From the NCBI GenBank assembly GCA_900769475.1, contig CAAGGQ010000081.1, forward strand, positions 1 through 64,000: a stretch of 64,000 bases of DNA, written 5' to 3'. Positions 16,112 to 24,209 of this stretch are shown one piece after another. Position 1 is the first letter of the stretch; each line of letters starts with the position of its first letter. A model generated the notes under the pieces. It made no database searches, was not told where the DNA came from, and saw only the letters and a program-made list of their open reading frames with translations. The position numbers and the translations under genes were made by a program. Origin of the DNA: Clostridia bacterium. Lineage in GTDB: Bacteria > Bacillota > Clostridia > Oscillospirales > CAG-272.

Positions 16112-16762
16112 TCAATGCTCCCCGACCAAAAGCTCTGCAAACGTCTTAACGTATCGGTGGGAGCTCGATTTCATTTCTTCCGCGTATTCTGCAGAAGAAT
16201 CGTCGTAGATCCCATAGGAGATCATGCCCGCCTGTTTTGCGGTCTTGACGGCGTTGATATTGTCATCCACAAAGATGATCTTCTCCACGGGCGCGCCGAT
16301 TGCTTCCGCCGCCCGTTGGTAGATCTCCGGGTCTGCCTTGGTGGTGGCAAAATCGTCGCAGGACCATACGTGATCGAACAGCTCCCAGATTCCCAACCGT
16401 TTCAAACAGGGATCCAGCATGGTGTGGGGGCTGGCGGTAAGCACGTTCAGGCGGTCGCCCCGCGCCTTCATCTCCTGGAGGGTTTCGATCACCCCTTCCT
16501 TGGCGGGAATGATATGGGCGTATTCCTCTCGCGCGTAGCAGTTCATTCGTTCCACCAGTTCTTCCGTGGTTTGCGGAACTCCCAGCGTGCGATAATATTC
16601 CGCCGTTCCCTGGTAGCCCAGAGGCGTGATGATCTTGACGATCTCCTTGCCGTAGGAAATGCCGAACTCGTCCAGAATCCGCAGCATGACTGACACGTAG
16701 GTGGGCATGGAGTCCACAAGGGTTCCGTCAAAATCGAACAGGTATGTATTGGTTGTCTTCAT
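16112..16762 (-). CDS. HAD-superfamily hydrolase
   Basis: 216 residues from the ATG at 16762 with AAAGGAAG upstream. LFDFDGTLVDSMPTYV provides the nucleophile Asp10 and acid/base Asp12. NVLTASPHTML holds motif II, KADPEIYQRA the Lys of motif III, and IFVDDNINAV motif IV. The helical cap lies between residues 16 and 85. The family includes phosphoglycolate phosphatase-like and beta-phosphoglucomutase-like enzymes; the specificity is unclear. Confidence 0.87.
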   Translation of the reverse strand: MKTTNTYLFDFDGTLVDSMPTYVSVMLRILDEFGISYGKEIVKIITPLGYQGTAEYYRTLGVPQTTEELVERMNCYAREEYAHIIPAKEGVIETLQEMKARGDRLNVLTASPHTMLDPCLKRLGIWELFDHVWSCDDFATTKADPEIYQRAAEAIGAPVEKIIFVDDNINAVKTAKQAGMISYGIYDDSSAEYAEEMKSSSHRYVKTFAELLVGEH

Positions 16763-16811
16763 ATTGAAACTTCCTTTGGTTGCGTAAAAATGAAGGCTTC
16801 CGGCTTCACAA

Positions 16812-17636
16812 TCAAGTGAATTCGATGAGTCTGATATCGCTGATAGCAGTGGTGATCTGCGGAATGCGGCCTCCAACGATCCCTTCGTAATTGTGGTGGA
16901 TATGCCCCGCGAGGATCGCCTTGATCAGCGGTTCGTTTTGGATGTATTCCACCGTTTCACGGGTGATCTCATCAGCCAGCTGCTGCTCATAGCGCTTGGG
17001 AGGATACTCCCCCATCAGATGCTCAGGCACGCCCGCCAAAAAGGAGACGGGGTTGTTTTGGGTGCGAATGGTGAACAGCTTCTCCTCGTAGAGCGGCGTG
17101 TGCATCATGAGCACCATGGGCAGTCCCTTTTTTGCCTCGTTCTTCAAGAACTCCAGCTGATCGACATCAAACAAATAGTAGCCGTTGTCCAGAGCGACGA
17201 AATTGACGCCGCCAATGACACGGGATGCCATGCGGATGTCATTCTTGAACGCCGCCTGCACGGCGGGAAGGCTCTGGTTGCGGTAGGCCGCATCCTCCTT
17301 TGCCTCACCCACGTAAAGGGAGAACTCGTGATTTCCTGCGGCGAGGAAGCAATCGTTCTCGTCGGTAAATTTCTTTACCCGTTCCAGATTGGCAAGAGAA
17401 ACGAAGTCCAACAGGTCTCCCGTGTGAAGGATTGGAATACCTTTCTCCTTTGCCAATTTGGAAGCAAGCTCCAGGTTCGACTCAGCGTGAGGAAAATGAG
17501 GTGTTCTCCTCTCTGCCAGCAATACCTTTCGCTCGCCATCCCGCATATCCGCGTAGGTCAGATGGGTGTCCGTTACATGTATGACGGAAAAAGGAGTTTC
17601 CACGCCAATGTTCAGTTTGGTTTCAATGATGCTCAT
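16812..17636 (-). CDS. Calcineurin-like metallophosphoesterase
   Basis: 274 residues. Full dimetal signature: VTDTHLTY (Asp, His), HTGDLLDF, AAGNHEFSLY (Asn-His), LMMHTPLY and ILAGHIHHNYEG. This matches Icc/CpdA-type or YkuE-type phosphoesterases, which cleave phosphomonoesters or diesters. No signal peptide is visible. A good Shine-Dalgarno (AAAGGAGA) precedes the ATG. Position between HAD and GH43 fits the catabolic train. Confidence 0.88.
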   Translation of the reverse strand: MSIIETKLNIGVETPFSVIHVTDTHLTYADMRDGERKVLLAERRTPHFPHAESNLELASKLAKEKGIPILHTGDLLDFVSLANLERVKKFTDENDCFLAAGNHEFSLYVGEAKEDAAYRNQSLPAVQAAFKNDIRMASRVIGGVNFVALDNGYYLFDVDQLEFLKNEAKKGLPMVLMMHTPLYEEKLFTIRTQNNPVSFLAGVPEHLMGEYPPKRYEQQLADEITRETVEYIQNEPLIKAILAGHIHHNYEGIVGGRIPQITTAISDIRLIEFT

Positions 17637-17670
17637 GAGATTCTCCTTTGACGATATACGACGTTACTGA

Positions 17671-18504
17671 TCAATATTCAAAAAACGTCGCCCGCTCAAA
17701 ATCGGCTTTGTTGGGATGGTGGAGGGAGATCATGCGTCTGCCGTCCAGACTTTCAAAGAGCATGGCGTGACCTCCGTCAAAATCGAATTTGCTGCTTTTT
17801 TGCGTCCACTTGCCCCGTAAGCTGTCGCTTTCCGCCTCCAGCACCAAATATCTGCCAAGCCCGTGGCTGGACCAGATCATTTTCAGTTTTTCGTCCTCGC
17901 GGTAAAAGAAAGGACCGTCGGTAACGTAATAGCCGGGTCTTTTCCGCATCTCCTCCACATCGGGATTCTCGGAGGCACGGAACAGAAGGAAGGGCTCGCC
18001 TACGGCATGGGTCAGATCCTTTGACAACTCGATAGCGCACATTTCTCCATCCTTCACCTGTACCCATTCGTGACAGAAAACCATGTAGGGGATTCCGTTT
18101 TCCACCAGAAGCGTGCCGTCAAGGCATTCCCAATCCTTGGGCGTGGGCGGCTCTTTGCTGACCGGCACAAAGGTGCCGTCGGGCGTTTCCGACACAAAGA
18201 TCTGCGTGGCGCGGCACTTGCCTTCCGCCTTGCAACTGCCAAAGAGATAATATTTTCCGTTGTATCGATGTACCTCGGGAGCCCAAAAATCCCTGTCCGC
18301 CCAAAAGCCGACGGCGGAGCCGTCAAAGATCACCTTAGGCTCGCTGAAATTTTCCAGATCCTCGGTTCGATACACCGAGAAGGTACAGCCTGCACGCAGG
18401 CTGCCGGGCACCAGATCGGTGGTACCGTACATATAGTAGCATTGGTTCTCCCGATCGGTAACGATAAAGGGATCGCGAATGCGAATTTCACTGCGTTTTA
18501 ACAT
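17671..18504 (-). CDS. Glycoside hydrolase family 43-like protein
   Basis: 277 residues, a single five-bladed propeller domain with no signal peptide. IRIRDPFIV carries the GH43 base Asp, FWAPEVHRYNGKYYLFGS is the conserved second blade, and VFCHEWVQ supplies the probable acid Glu. YYVTDGPFFYR and HHPN end the fold. GH43 enzymes cleave arabinofuranosyl or xylosyl linkages; a cytoplasmic form acts on imported oligosaccharides. This is the only clear glycosidase in the train and suggests the cluster processes an acylated plant- or host-derived glycan (inference). Confidence 0.85.
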   Translation of the reverse strand: MLKRSEIRIRDPFIVTDRENQCYYMYGTTDLVPGSLRAGCTFSVYRTEDLENFSEPKVIFDGSAVGFWADRDFWAPEVHRYNGKYYLFGSCKAEGKCRATQIFVSETPDGTFVPVSKEPPTPKDWECLDGTLLVENGIPYMVFCHEWVQVKDGEMCAIELSKDLTHAVGEPFLLFRASENPDVEEMRKRPGYYVTDGPFFYREDEKLKMIWSSHGLGRYLVLEAESDSLRGKWTQKSSKFDFDGGHAMLFESLDGRRMISLHHPNKADFERATFFEY

Positions 18505-18554
18505 GATGGCTCTCCTTTGAATTTTTTAATGTTGGATGGAGTGAGATTTATCGC

Positions 18555-20474
18555 TTATTTTCGTGTGAGACACACAACACTTTCATCTGTACTTCGTTTA
18601 AGTGGGAAAGTTTTGTGTGTTTCTTCTTGCAATTTCTTCTGTATAAATGCAATTTTATCAAAATCTTTCTTTTCTCTCACATTTACTCTGTATCCGTCCT
18701 TTGACGAAGCGGTGTAAACTTTCAAATACTGCGGTAGGGACAACAATTTAAAGTTAGACCCTTCTTTGCCAACGGTTGCAACTTCTGACAAACTGATGTC
18801 TGCAAAGGATTCCAGTTCTTCCATTTGTGCATAGGAATAGTGAACACCATCTTTTTCGAATTCGTGCTCGTGTTCATCAATCAAAGTATAGCCATCATTT
18901 TCAAGAATCGTCTTGAACTCAGGCCAACGTTCTGCAAGAAAAGTTTTGGGTATGAGAATATCAACGTCATCGGCCTTCAAATTCTCACCTGTTAGATATT
19001 CCAACCCCAACGAGCCGTACATGAGTGGAATAACCCCCAATTTATCCGACAGAAGTTTTGTGTTATTGAAAAATGCCTGCTTCTTATCATTAGAATTTTC
19101 TCTACTCAAAAGAACAACACTTTCGACATGCCCTGTACGTGGGAACATATCAACGGGCGTAACTTCTCCAATCGCATATCCCAACTTTCGAAATTCCACA
19201 CAATCTCTGGCCAAGGTATCGGGATTGCAGGAAACGTAGACCACGCGGTTGAAATTCCGCTTGGCAAGATAGGTAATCAGCTCGGGCGTGCTTCCCTTTC
19301 TGGGCGGGTCGAGGATCACTGTGGCGTTCTCGATCCTGCCGTGGGCGTTCTCGGCGTTTGTCAGCAGCTTTTCGGCGTCCGACGCATCACCGCAATAGAA
19401 ATAGGCATTCTCGATACCGTTTCGCGCGGCGTTCTCGGAGGCACATTTGACCGCCTCGTCCACGATCTCAATACCGATGACCTCCTTGGCACTCTCCGCC
19501 ATGGAAAGCCCGATGGTACCGATGCCGCAGTAGAGATCCAACAGGGTCTCTTTCTCCGTCAGCTCGGCTTTCTCCTTGGCGATGCCGTAGAGCAGCTCAC
19601 AGGCATTGCGATTGACCTGATAGAAGGAGCCTGCCGAAATGTTAAACTTCAAACCGCACAGTTCATCCTCGATCCAAGGGCGTCCCGAAAGGAGGCGGTA
19701 CTCCTTTCCCAGCACCACGTTAGTGTTTTGGGTATTGGTATTGAGCAAAATGCTCTTGATTTGAGGAAATCTTTGTTCCAATCCAAGGCAAAGCTCCTTT
19801 TCACGGGGAAGAGATTTACCATTGACCACCAGGCAAACCATGATCTCTCCGGTCTTGGCCCCCGTGCGGAGATAGATGTGGCGCAAAAGCCCTTTTCCGC
19901 TTTCCTCGTCATATGCCTTGATATGATTTTGATTGCAAAAATCGCAGATGTACGCCGTCAGCTCAGCAAAAACGGGAGGCTGGAGCTTGCAATCGTCGGC
20001 AGGCACCAGTCGATGGGTACCCGTGGCAAAAAAACCCACCTCCATGCCGTTCTTGCTGTTGCGAACCGGATACTGCGCCTTGTTGCGGTAGCCGGTCAAT
20101 TCCCCGGTATGTGCCACGGGAGCAATCTCCACGTCGCCCAGTCCCGCCTTGCGGAAAGCGTTTTTCACGTATTCGCCCTTCATTTCCAGCTCATGCTCGT
20201 AGGAAAGATGGCGGTAGACACATCCGCCGCAGCCCTTAGCCTTGCAATCGGCCTCACAACGCCAGGGGGAGGGCTCCAAAATTTTCTCGATCCTTGCCGC
20301 AAGATAATTCTTTGTCACCTTGATCACGCGGGCCTCCAGCTTGTCCCCGGTGACGGCATCGCGGACGAAGACCACCTGACCGCGGCTTCCGTTTGCATCC
20401 TGAAGATGCCCTACGCCGCAGCCCAGGTTGTTGATCTCCTCGATGGTGAGGGTGATAACGTCATTCTTTTGCAT
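18555..20474 (-). CDS. rlmD: RlmD-type 23S rRNA (uracil-C5)-methyltransferase fused to a nucleotidyltransferase-like domain
   Basis: 639 residues from the ATG at 20474, which overlaps the upstream stop as TGATG and has AAGGAG before it. Residues 1-60 are a TRAM domain. A Cys cluster (CEADCKAKGCGGC) marks the Fe-S site. LDLYCGIGTIGL binds SAM, and DPPRKG and VSCNPDTLARD (catalytic Cys) complete the RlmD/RumA core, which ends at HVESVVLLSR near 455. An extra 185 residues follow, containing MYGSLGLEYLTG and ADDVDILIPK, reminiscent of nucleotidyltransferase-fold proteins. From about 19190 down to 18540 the DNA turns AT-rich, so the last 35 methyltransferase residues and the extra domain look imported together. 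Confidence 0.85.
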   Translation of the reverse strand: MQKNDVITLTIEEINNLGCGVGHLQDANGSRGQVVFVRDAVTGDKLEARVIKVTKNYLAARIEKILEPSPWRCEADCKAKGCGGCVYRHLSYEHELEMKGEYVKNAFRKAGLGDVEIAPVAHTGELTGYRNKAQYPVRNSKNGMEVGFFATGTHRLVPADDCKLQPPVFAELTAYICDFCNQNHIKAYDEESGKGLLRHIYLRTGAKTGEIMVCLVVNGKSLPREKELCLGLEQRFPQIKSILLNTNTQNTNVVLGKEYRLLSGRPWIEDELCGLKFNISAGSFYQVNRNACELLYGIAKEKAELTEKETLLDLYCGIGTIGLSMAESAKEVIGIEIVDEAVKCASENAARNGIENAYFYCGDASDAEKLLTNAENAHGRIENATVILDPPRKGSTPELITYLAKRNFNRVVYVSCNPDTLARDCVEFRKLGYAIGEVTPVDMFPRTGHVESVVLLSRENSNDKKQAFFNNTKLLSDKLGVIPLMYGSLGLEYLTGENLKADDVDILIPKTFLAERWPEFKTILENDGYTLIDEHEHEFEKDGVHYSYAQMEELESFADISLSEVATVGKEGSNFKLLSLPQYLKVYTASSKDGYRVNVREKKDFDKIAFIQKKLQEETHKTFPLKRSTDESVVCLTRK

Positions 20475-21145
20475 CAGGCATAAAACTCCTTGCCGTTCTC
20501 TAGGCACAGGCATCCCAAGCGTCCGCCCTCGCCCGCGCCGCAATCCAGGAAGATACTTCCCTCGCCCCGCTCAATCTTGCCGCTCTTGGTGGGAATATGT
20601 CCCACCACCAGGGTGGCATCCTCGATCAGCGCATAGTCAGGGTCCAGGGGATCGGAGAAGAAATCCTCGGGAAGATAATCCTCCAGGTCACTGTTGGGAT
20701 CATAATCGGCGATGCCCGCATGGGCCAGCACGTAGCGACGTCCGTTGACCTGCAAATCCTCAAAGAGAGTCAGCTCCTCCAGATACTCCAGCACACCCTC
20801 GCGGGCATCGTTATCCAGAGCGCGAAAAGCCTCCAGGGTCACCTGGCCGCCATCCTGCACCCAGGCGGTCATATCGGCAATATATTCGGGATCGGGGGTG
20901 GAGCCATTCTTGAGCATCTTATCAAAGCCCGCCAGCATCCGTGCCGCCAGATAGTCATGCTCGCCCGCGATGCAATACACGTTCAGACGCACCGAGAGAT
21001 CGTCGATCAGCTCCATGCACTCCTCGCCGTGATCCAAAAGGTCACCAACGATATACAAAACGTCCTCCTCACGAAACTTGATTTGAGAGAGGATGGACAA
21101 GAATTTTTGATAATTTCCGTGAACATCTGACATTACATAAGTCAT
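20474..21145 (-). CDS. Serine/threonine phosphatase-like metallophosphoesterase
   Basis: 223 residues. MTYVMSDVHGNYQKFL (Asp, His), YIVGDLLDHGEECMELI (GDxxDxG), CIAGEHDYLAARML where GNHE is replaced by GEHD, and HAGI, then VVGHIPTKSG. This is the PrpE/PPP branch of calcineurin-like phosphatases. The Asn-to-Glu change in the GNH motif is unusual, because that Asn normally contacts metal and phosphate. It sits between Nif3 and the RlmD fusion in the leftward operon. Confidence 0.85.
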   Translation of the reverse strand: MTYVMSDVHGNYQKFLSILSQIKFREEDVLYIVGDLLDHGEECMELIDDLSVRLNVYCIAGEHDYLAARMLAGFDKMLKNGSTPDPEYIADMTAWVQDGGQVTLEAFRALDNDAREGVLEYLEELTLFEDLQVNGRRYVLAHAGIADYDPNSDLEDYLPEDFFSDPLDPDYALIEDATLVVGHIPTKSGKIERGEGSIFLDCGAGEGGRLGCLCLENGKEFYA

Positions 21146-21160
21146 ATTGCGGCTCCTTTT

Positions 21161-21928
21161 TTAAATACATTTGATGGGGTTGCTGTTGATCACCGTAACG
21201 GTAGCCTCGGGGATTGCCCGGGACACCAGGTCGCGCAGGCGCTCGCAGATCCCGTTCTCGGTGTGGAAATGCCCGGCGGCGATAAGGTTCATTCCCCGCT
21301 CGGGGGCCTCGGTGAGTTGACTGTGCTTCAATTCTCCCGTAACGTAGGTATCGGCGCCGGCACGAGCGGCAGCGTTAACGTCACTCGAGCCGCTTCCACC
21401 CAAAAGGGCAACACGCAGGGCCGGACGGCCGGCATCCGAGAACTGTACGCAATCGGCTCCCGTGGCCACCTTGACCTGACGGGCAAAGTCCTCCAGGCCC
21501 AAAGGTGCGGGCAGGGTTCCGATGCGACCGATGGTCTCCCCATTCTCTCCGAAAGGGGTGACGTTGGATAACTGCAATCTTGCGGCGAGGTCATCGTTGA
21601 CACCGCCCTCCACTGCATCCAACCGGGTATGGAAGCTCATGGCGGTGATTCCGGCACGCAGCAGAGTGATCACCTTTTTGGCAATGGGATCCCCCGGCTG
21701 CAGAGCGCGCAGGGGCTTGAAGATCAAGGGATGGTGGGAAAGGATCAGATCGTAGTTCCCTTCCACGGCGGTATGGACTACCTCGGCGGTAATATCCAGT
21801 GCAACGAGCACCTTAGCGACCTCGGCCTCGGGATCGGCACAGCACATCAAGCCGTCGTTATCCCAATCACAGGACAGGGTGGACGGGATCTGTTCCTCCA
21901 AAAAAGCGTAAAGCTGTTGTACGTTCAT
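21161..21928 (-). CDS. Nif3-like dinuclear metal-centre protein
   Basis: 255 residues. NVQQLYAFLEEQIPSTLSCDWDNDGLM opens the Nif3/YbgI/YqfO family. LILSHHPLIFKPL holds the paired His ligands, and ITAMSFHTRLDAVEGGVND and AGHFHTENG supply the remaining ligands. The family forms hexameric toroids; biochemical function is unsettled (once annotated as GTP cyclohydrolase type 2). The neighbouring order trmK-nif3 is widely conserved in Firmicutes, and here they overlap by 4 bp. Confidence 0.92.
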   Translation of the reverse strand: MNVQQLYAFLEEQIPSTLSCDWDNDGLMCCADPEAEVAKVLVALDITAEVVHTAVEGNYDLILSHHPLIFKPLRALQPGDPIAKKVITLLRAGITAMSFHTRLDAVEGGVNDDLAARLQLSNVTPFGENGETIGRIGTLPAPLGLEDFARQVKVATGADCVQFSDAGRPALRVALLGGSGSSDVNAAARAGADTYVTGELKHSQLTEAPERGMNLIAAGHFHTENGICERLRDLVSRAIPEATVTVINSNPIKCI

Positions 21929-22620
21929 GCTTGCAATTTCTCCAATCGATTCGTTAGAATTTGGATCATTCGTTCCTCCTCGGAGGTATCGGTTCCGGGG
22001 GAGCGCTCCTTTCCCCGCTTGACGTTCTCCAACACCGAGCGCTCGTGCTCCACAAATGCCGCAAACAAGGGGGGATTATTTTCTATATTCCATCTGCCCA
22101 AAAGCAGCTCTTCTTCATTGTATACCGTGTTCTCACCGCAATAAACGGCGTGAATGGTTTGGTAGATCTTTCCGCTACGGCTCAGCGCCTCCTCCCGAAT
22201 GGCAAAGCCGTGGCTTCCCAGGTAGCAGCGCAGGATGGCGGCGCGGGACATGGGCTGCAGAATCAAGCCAATATGGGGATCCCGGATCCAGGGTGCCTCC
22301 TCCAGGATCTTGACGATGAGCTCTCCGCCCATGCCAAAGATCAGAATATCGCTGGGAGCAAAGGGCTCCACACCGTGCAGGCCGTCGGTAAGCAGGGTAT
22401 CAATTTGTTTCTCAAGCCCCGCGGCGGCAATGTGCTCCTTGGCACTCTGCAAGGGACCTTGGTTGATGTCACACGCCAGGGCGCGGGAGCAGATCCCCTG
22501 CCGCACAAGGTAAATGGGAAGATAGGCGTGATCGGTTCCAACGTCAACACAGCGTCCTCCGCGCTTCAAAAATGGCACCGCGCTGAGCAAACGGGCATCG
22601 GGGCGAATCAGAGTTGTCAC
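21925..22620 (-). CDS. trmK: tRNA (adenine(22)-N1)-methyltransferase TrmK
   Basis: 231 residues from a GTG at 22620, chosen because AAGGAG sits 7 bp upstream and homologues start near LIRPDARL. VDVGTDHAYLPIYLVRQG is the SAM-binding loop, DILIFGMGGELIVKILEE follows, and LILQPMSRAAILRCYL is typical of TrmK/YqfN. It methylates N1 of A22 in tRNA. The stop overlaps the next start (nif3). The C-terminal segment NRLEKLQA is the usual coiled-coil tail. Confidence 0.92.
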   Translation of the reverse strand: MTTLIRPDARLLSAVPFLKRGGRCVDVGTDHAYLPIYLVRQGICSRALACDINQGPLQSAKEHIAAAGLEKQIDTLLTDGLHGVEPFAPSDILIFGMGGELIVKILEEAPWIRDPHIGLILQPMSRAAILRCYLGSHGFAIREEALSRSGKIYQTIHAVYCGENTVYNEEELLLGRWNIENNPPLFAAFVEHERSVLENVKRGKERSPGTDTSEEERMIQILTNRLEKLQA

Positions 22621-22701
22621 AAAAAATCTCCTTTGCAAAATAGGTTCAAAAAAGACAGAAAATAGAAACAAAGGCAGACTTGCGCCTGCCCCTGTACCTT
22701 T

Positions 22702-22905
22702 TTACTTTTTGGATGCCAAGAAGCTGTTGATCTGCTCGATCAGAGCGTCGGCATCGGTGCCGTGCACGGCGCATGCATCCTCAATGGATTCGCCGCGGGA
22801 TGCGGGGCAACCCAGGCAGTGCATGCCGATGGCGAAGAAAAACTGCGCGGTTTCGGGATCAAAGTCCAAAACGTCGCCAATGATGGTCTTTTTCGTAACG
22901 GTCAT
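22702..22905 (-). CDS. DUF1858 domain protein
   Basis: 67 residues. TKKTIIGDVLDFDPETAQFF and the IGMHCLGCPASRGESIEDAC motif with two close Cys (CLGC) define DUF1858, a small domain often found with hybrid-cluster or redox proteins. Its role is unknown; the CxxC suggests metal or Fe-S contact. It is the first gene after the strong leftward promoter at 22961-22989. Confidence 0.9.
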   Translation of the reverse strand: MTVTKKTIIGDVLDFDPETAQFFFAIGMHCLGCPASRGESIEDACAVHGTDADALIEQINSFLASKK

Positions 22906-22960
22906 TGTTATTTTTTGTCCTTTCTGTTAGAATGGGCCGAAGGATCGGCACCCTACCGAT

Positions 22961-22989
22961 ATTATACCCCAAAACAATCGTTCTGTCAA
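22961..22989 (-). promoter_or_regulatory. Perfect consensus promoter of the long leftward train
   Basis: On the minus strand TTGACA (22989-22984), a 17-bp spacer and TATAAT (22966-22961). AGAAAGGA lies before the DUF1858 ATG. It diverges from the equally perfect holB promoter 66 bp away. Confidence 0.9.
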
Positions 22990-23054
22990 TGTGTTAACGC
23001 ATTTTTTTCATGAAATTCCAAAGAAAAAAGAAGGGGAAATCTGCCCTGTATCTC

Positions 23055-23083
23055 TTGACAATCCCCTTAGAACCTGCTATAAT
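23055..23083 (+). promoter_or_regulatory. Perfect consensus promoter of holB-ricT
   Basis: TTGACA (23055-23060), 17-bp spacer, TATAAT (23078-23083). AAAGGAG at 23117-23123 precedes a GTG start at 23129. Confidence 0.9.
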
Positions 23084-23128
23084 TAAAGTGGTATTAAATT
23101 GCCATGAAGCGGCAGAAAGGAGCTACGA

Positions 23129-24166
23129 GTGAAACAGGCGTTTACCGACGTGATCGGCAACCGAGGGCTATGTAAAAAGTTCTTTGACGATATTACCCAA
23201 AATAAGCTCTCTCACGCCTACATTCTGGAGGGCGCCTCAGGAACCGGAAAGCATACCGTTGCCCTTCGGGTGGCCGCCGCTCTTGCCTGCGAAAACCGTG
23301 AGCGAGACGGGATCCCCCTCCCCTGCATGCAATGTGCCTCCTGCCGCAAGATCCTCTCGGGGAATTCCCCCGATGTGATCTACGTCAATCGAAAGGACAA
23401 GGCGACCCTGGGCGTGGAAGTGATCCGAGAGCTGAAAACCGACGTTTTTATTGCCCCCAATGATCTGGACGCCAAGATCTACTTGATCGAGGACGCCCAT
23501 CTGATGACCTCCCAGGCGCAAAACGCCTTTTTGCTGACCCTGGAGGAGCCCCCTGCTTACGTGCTCTTTCTTCTGCTCTGCGAGAATGCCGCGCCCCTGT
23601 TGGAGACCATTCGCAGTCGCGCTCCCGTGCTCCGCACCGAGCCGCTGGACACCGATCAGATGCGGGAGCATCTGCTCCGCACCCGGGAAGAGGCCACAAC
23701 GCTGGCACAAAGCAATCCTCGGGAGCTAGAGGAGATCCTGGCCTCGGCCAACGGTTCCATGGGACGGGCCATTGCCCTCCTTCACGCCTCCACCCGCAAG
23801 CCGATCCTGGCCCGCCGGGAGCAGGCAAGAGAGTTCATTACGCTGATCTCAGATCGTAGGAACCGTCACCGTTTGATGCGGTTTTTGACCTTGGCAAGCC
23901 AACAAAAGCGGGAGGAGCTGGTGACCCTGACCAAGGTTCTGCTTCTCTGCCTGCGGGATCTGCTCCTGTGTAAGCAGACCGAGCAGGCTCCCCTGTGCTT
24001 TTTTGCCGATCGGGAGGAAGCCCTCAATTTAGCCTACACCTTTACCACCCCGGAGCTGCTTCGGCTCTGCGATCGTGTGACCGAAGCCTGCGATCGGCTT
24101 CAAAAAAATGCAAACGTTCGTTTGACCCTGCTTTCCCTGGCCGTTGGCGCGGGATTGCTACAATAA
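23129..24166 (+). CDS. holB: DNA polymerase III subunit delta'
   Basis: 345 residues from a GTG with AAAGGAG 5 bp upstream. ILEGASGTGKHTVAL (Walker A), the zinc module CMQCASCRKIL, DVIYVNRKDKATLGVEVIREL, IYLIEDAHLMTSQAQNAFLLTLEEPP (Walker B and sensor region) and IRSRAPVLRTEPL define the AAA+ clamp-loader fold. Delta' is the stator of the clamp loader. The gene is followed at 43 bp by ricT, the order seen in many Firmicutes. Confidence 0.92.
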   Translation: MKQAFTDVIGNRGLCKKFFDDITQNKLSHAYILEGASGTGKHTVALRVAAALACENRERDGIPLPCMQCASCRKILSGNSPDVIYVNRKDKATLGVEVIRELKTDVFIAPNDLDAKIYLIEDAHLMTSQAQNAFLLTLEEPPAYVLFLLLCENAAPLLETIRSRAPVLRTEPLDTDQMREHLLRTREEATTLAQSNPRELEEILASANGSMGRAIALLHASTRKPILARREQAREFITLISDRRNRHRLMRFLTLASQQKREELVTLTKVLLLCLRDLLLCKQTEQAPLCFFADREEALNLAYTFTTPELLRLCDRVTEACDRLQKNANVRLTLLSLAVGAGLLQ

Positions 24167-24209
24167 GATCCGCACGACGCGGAGATAGAAAGGATTTCCC
24201 AAATTTAGC

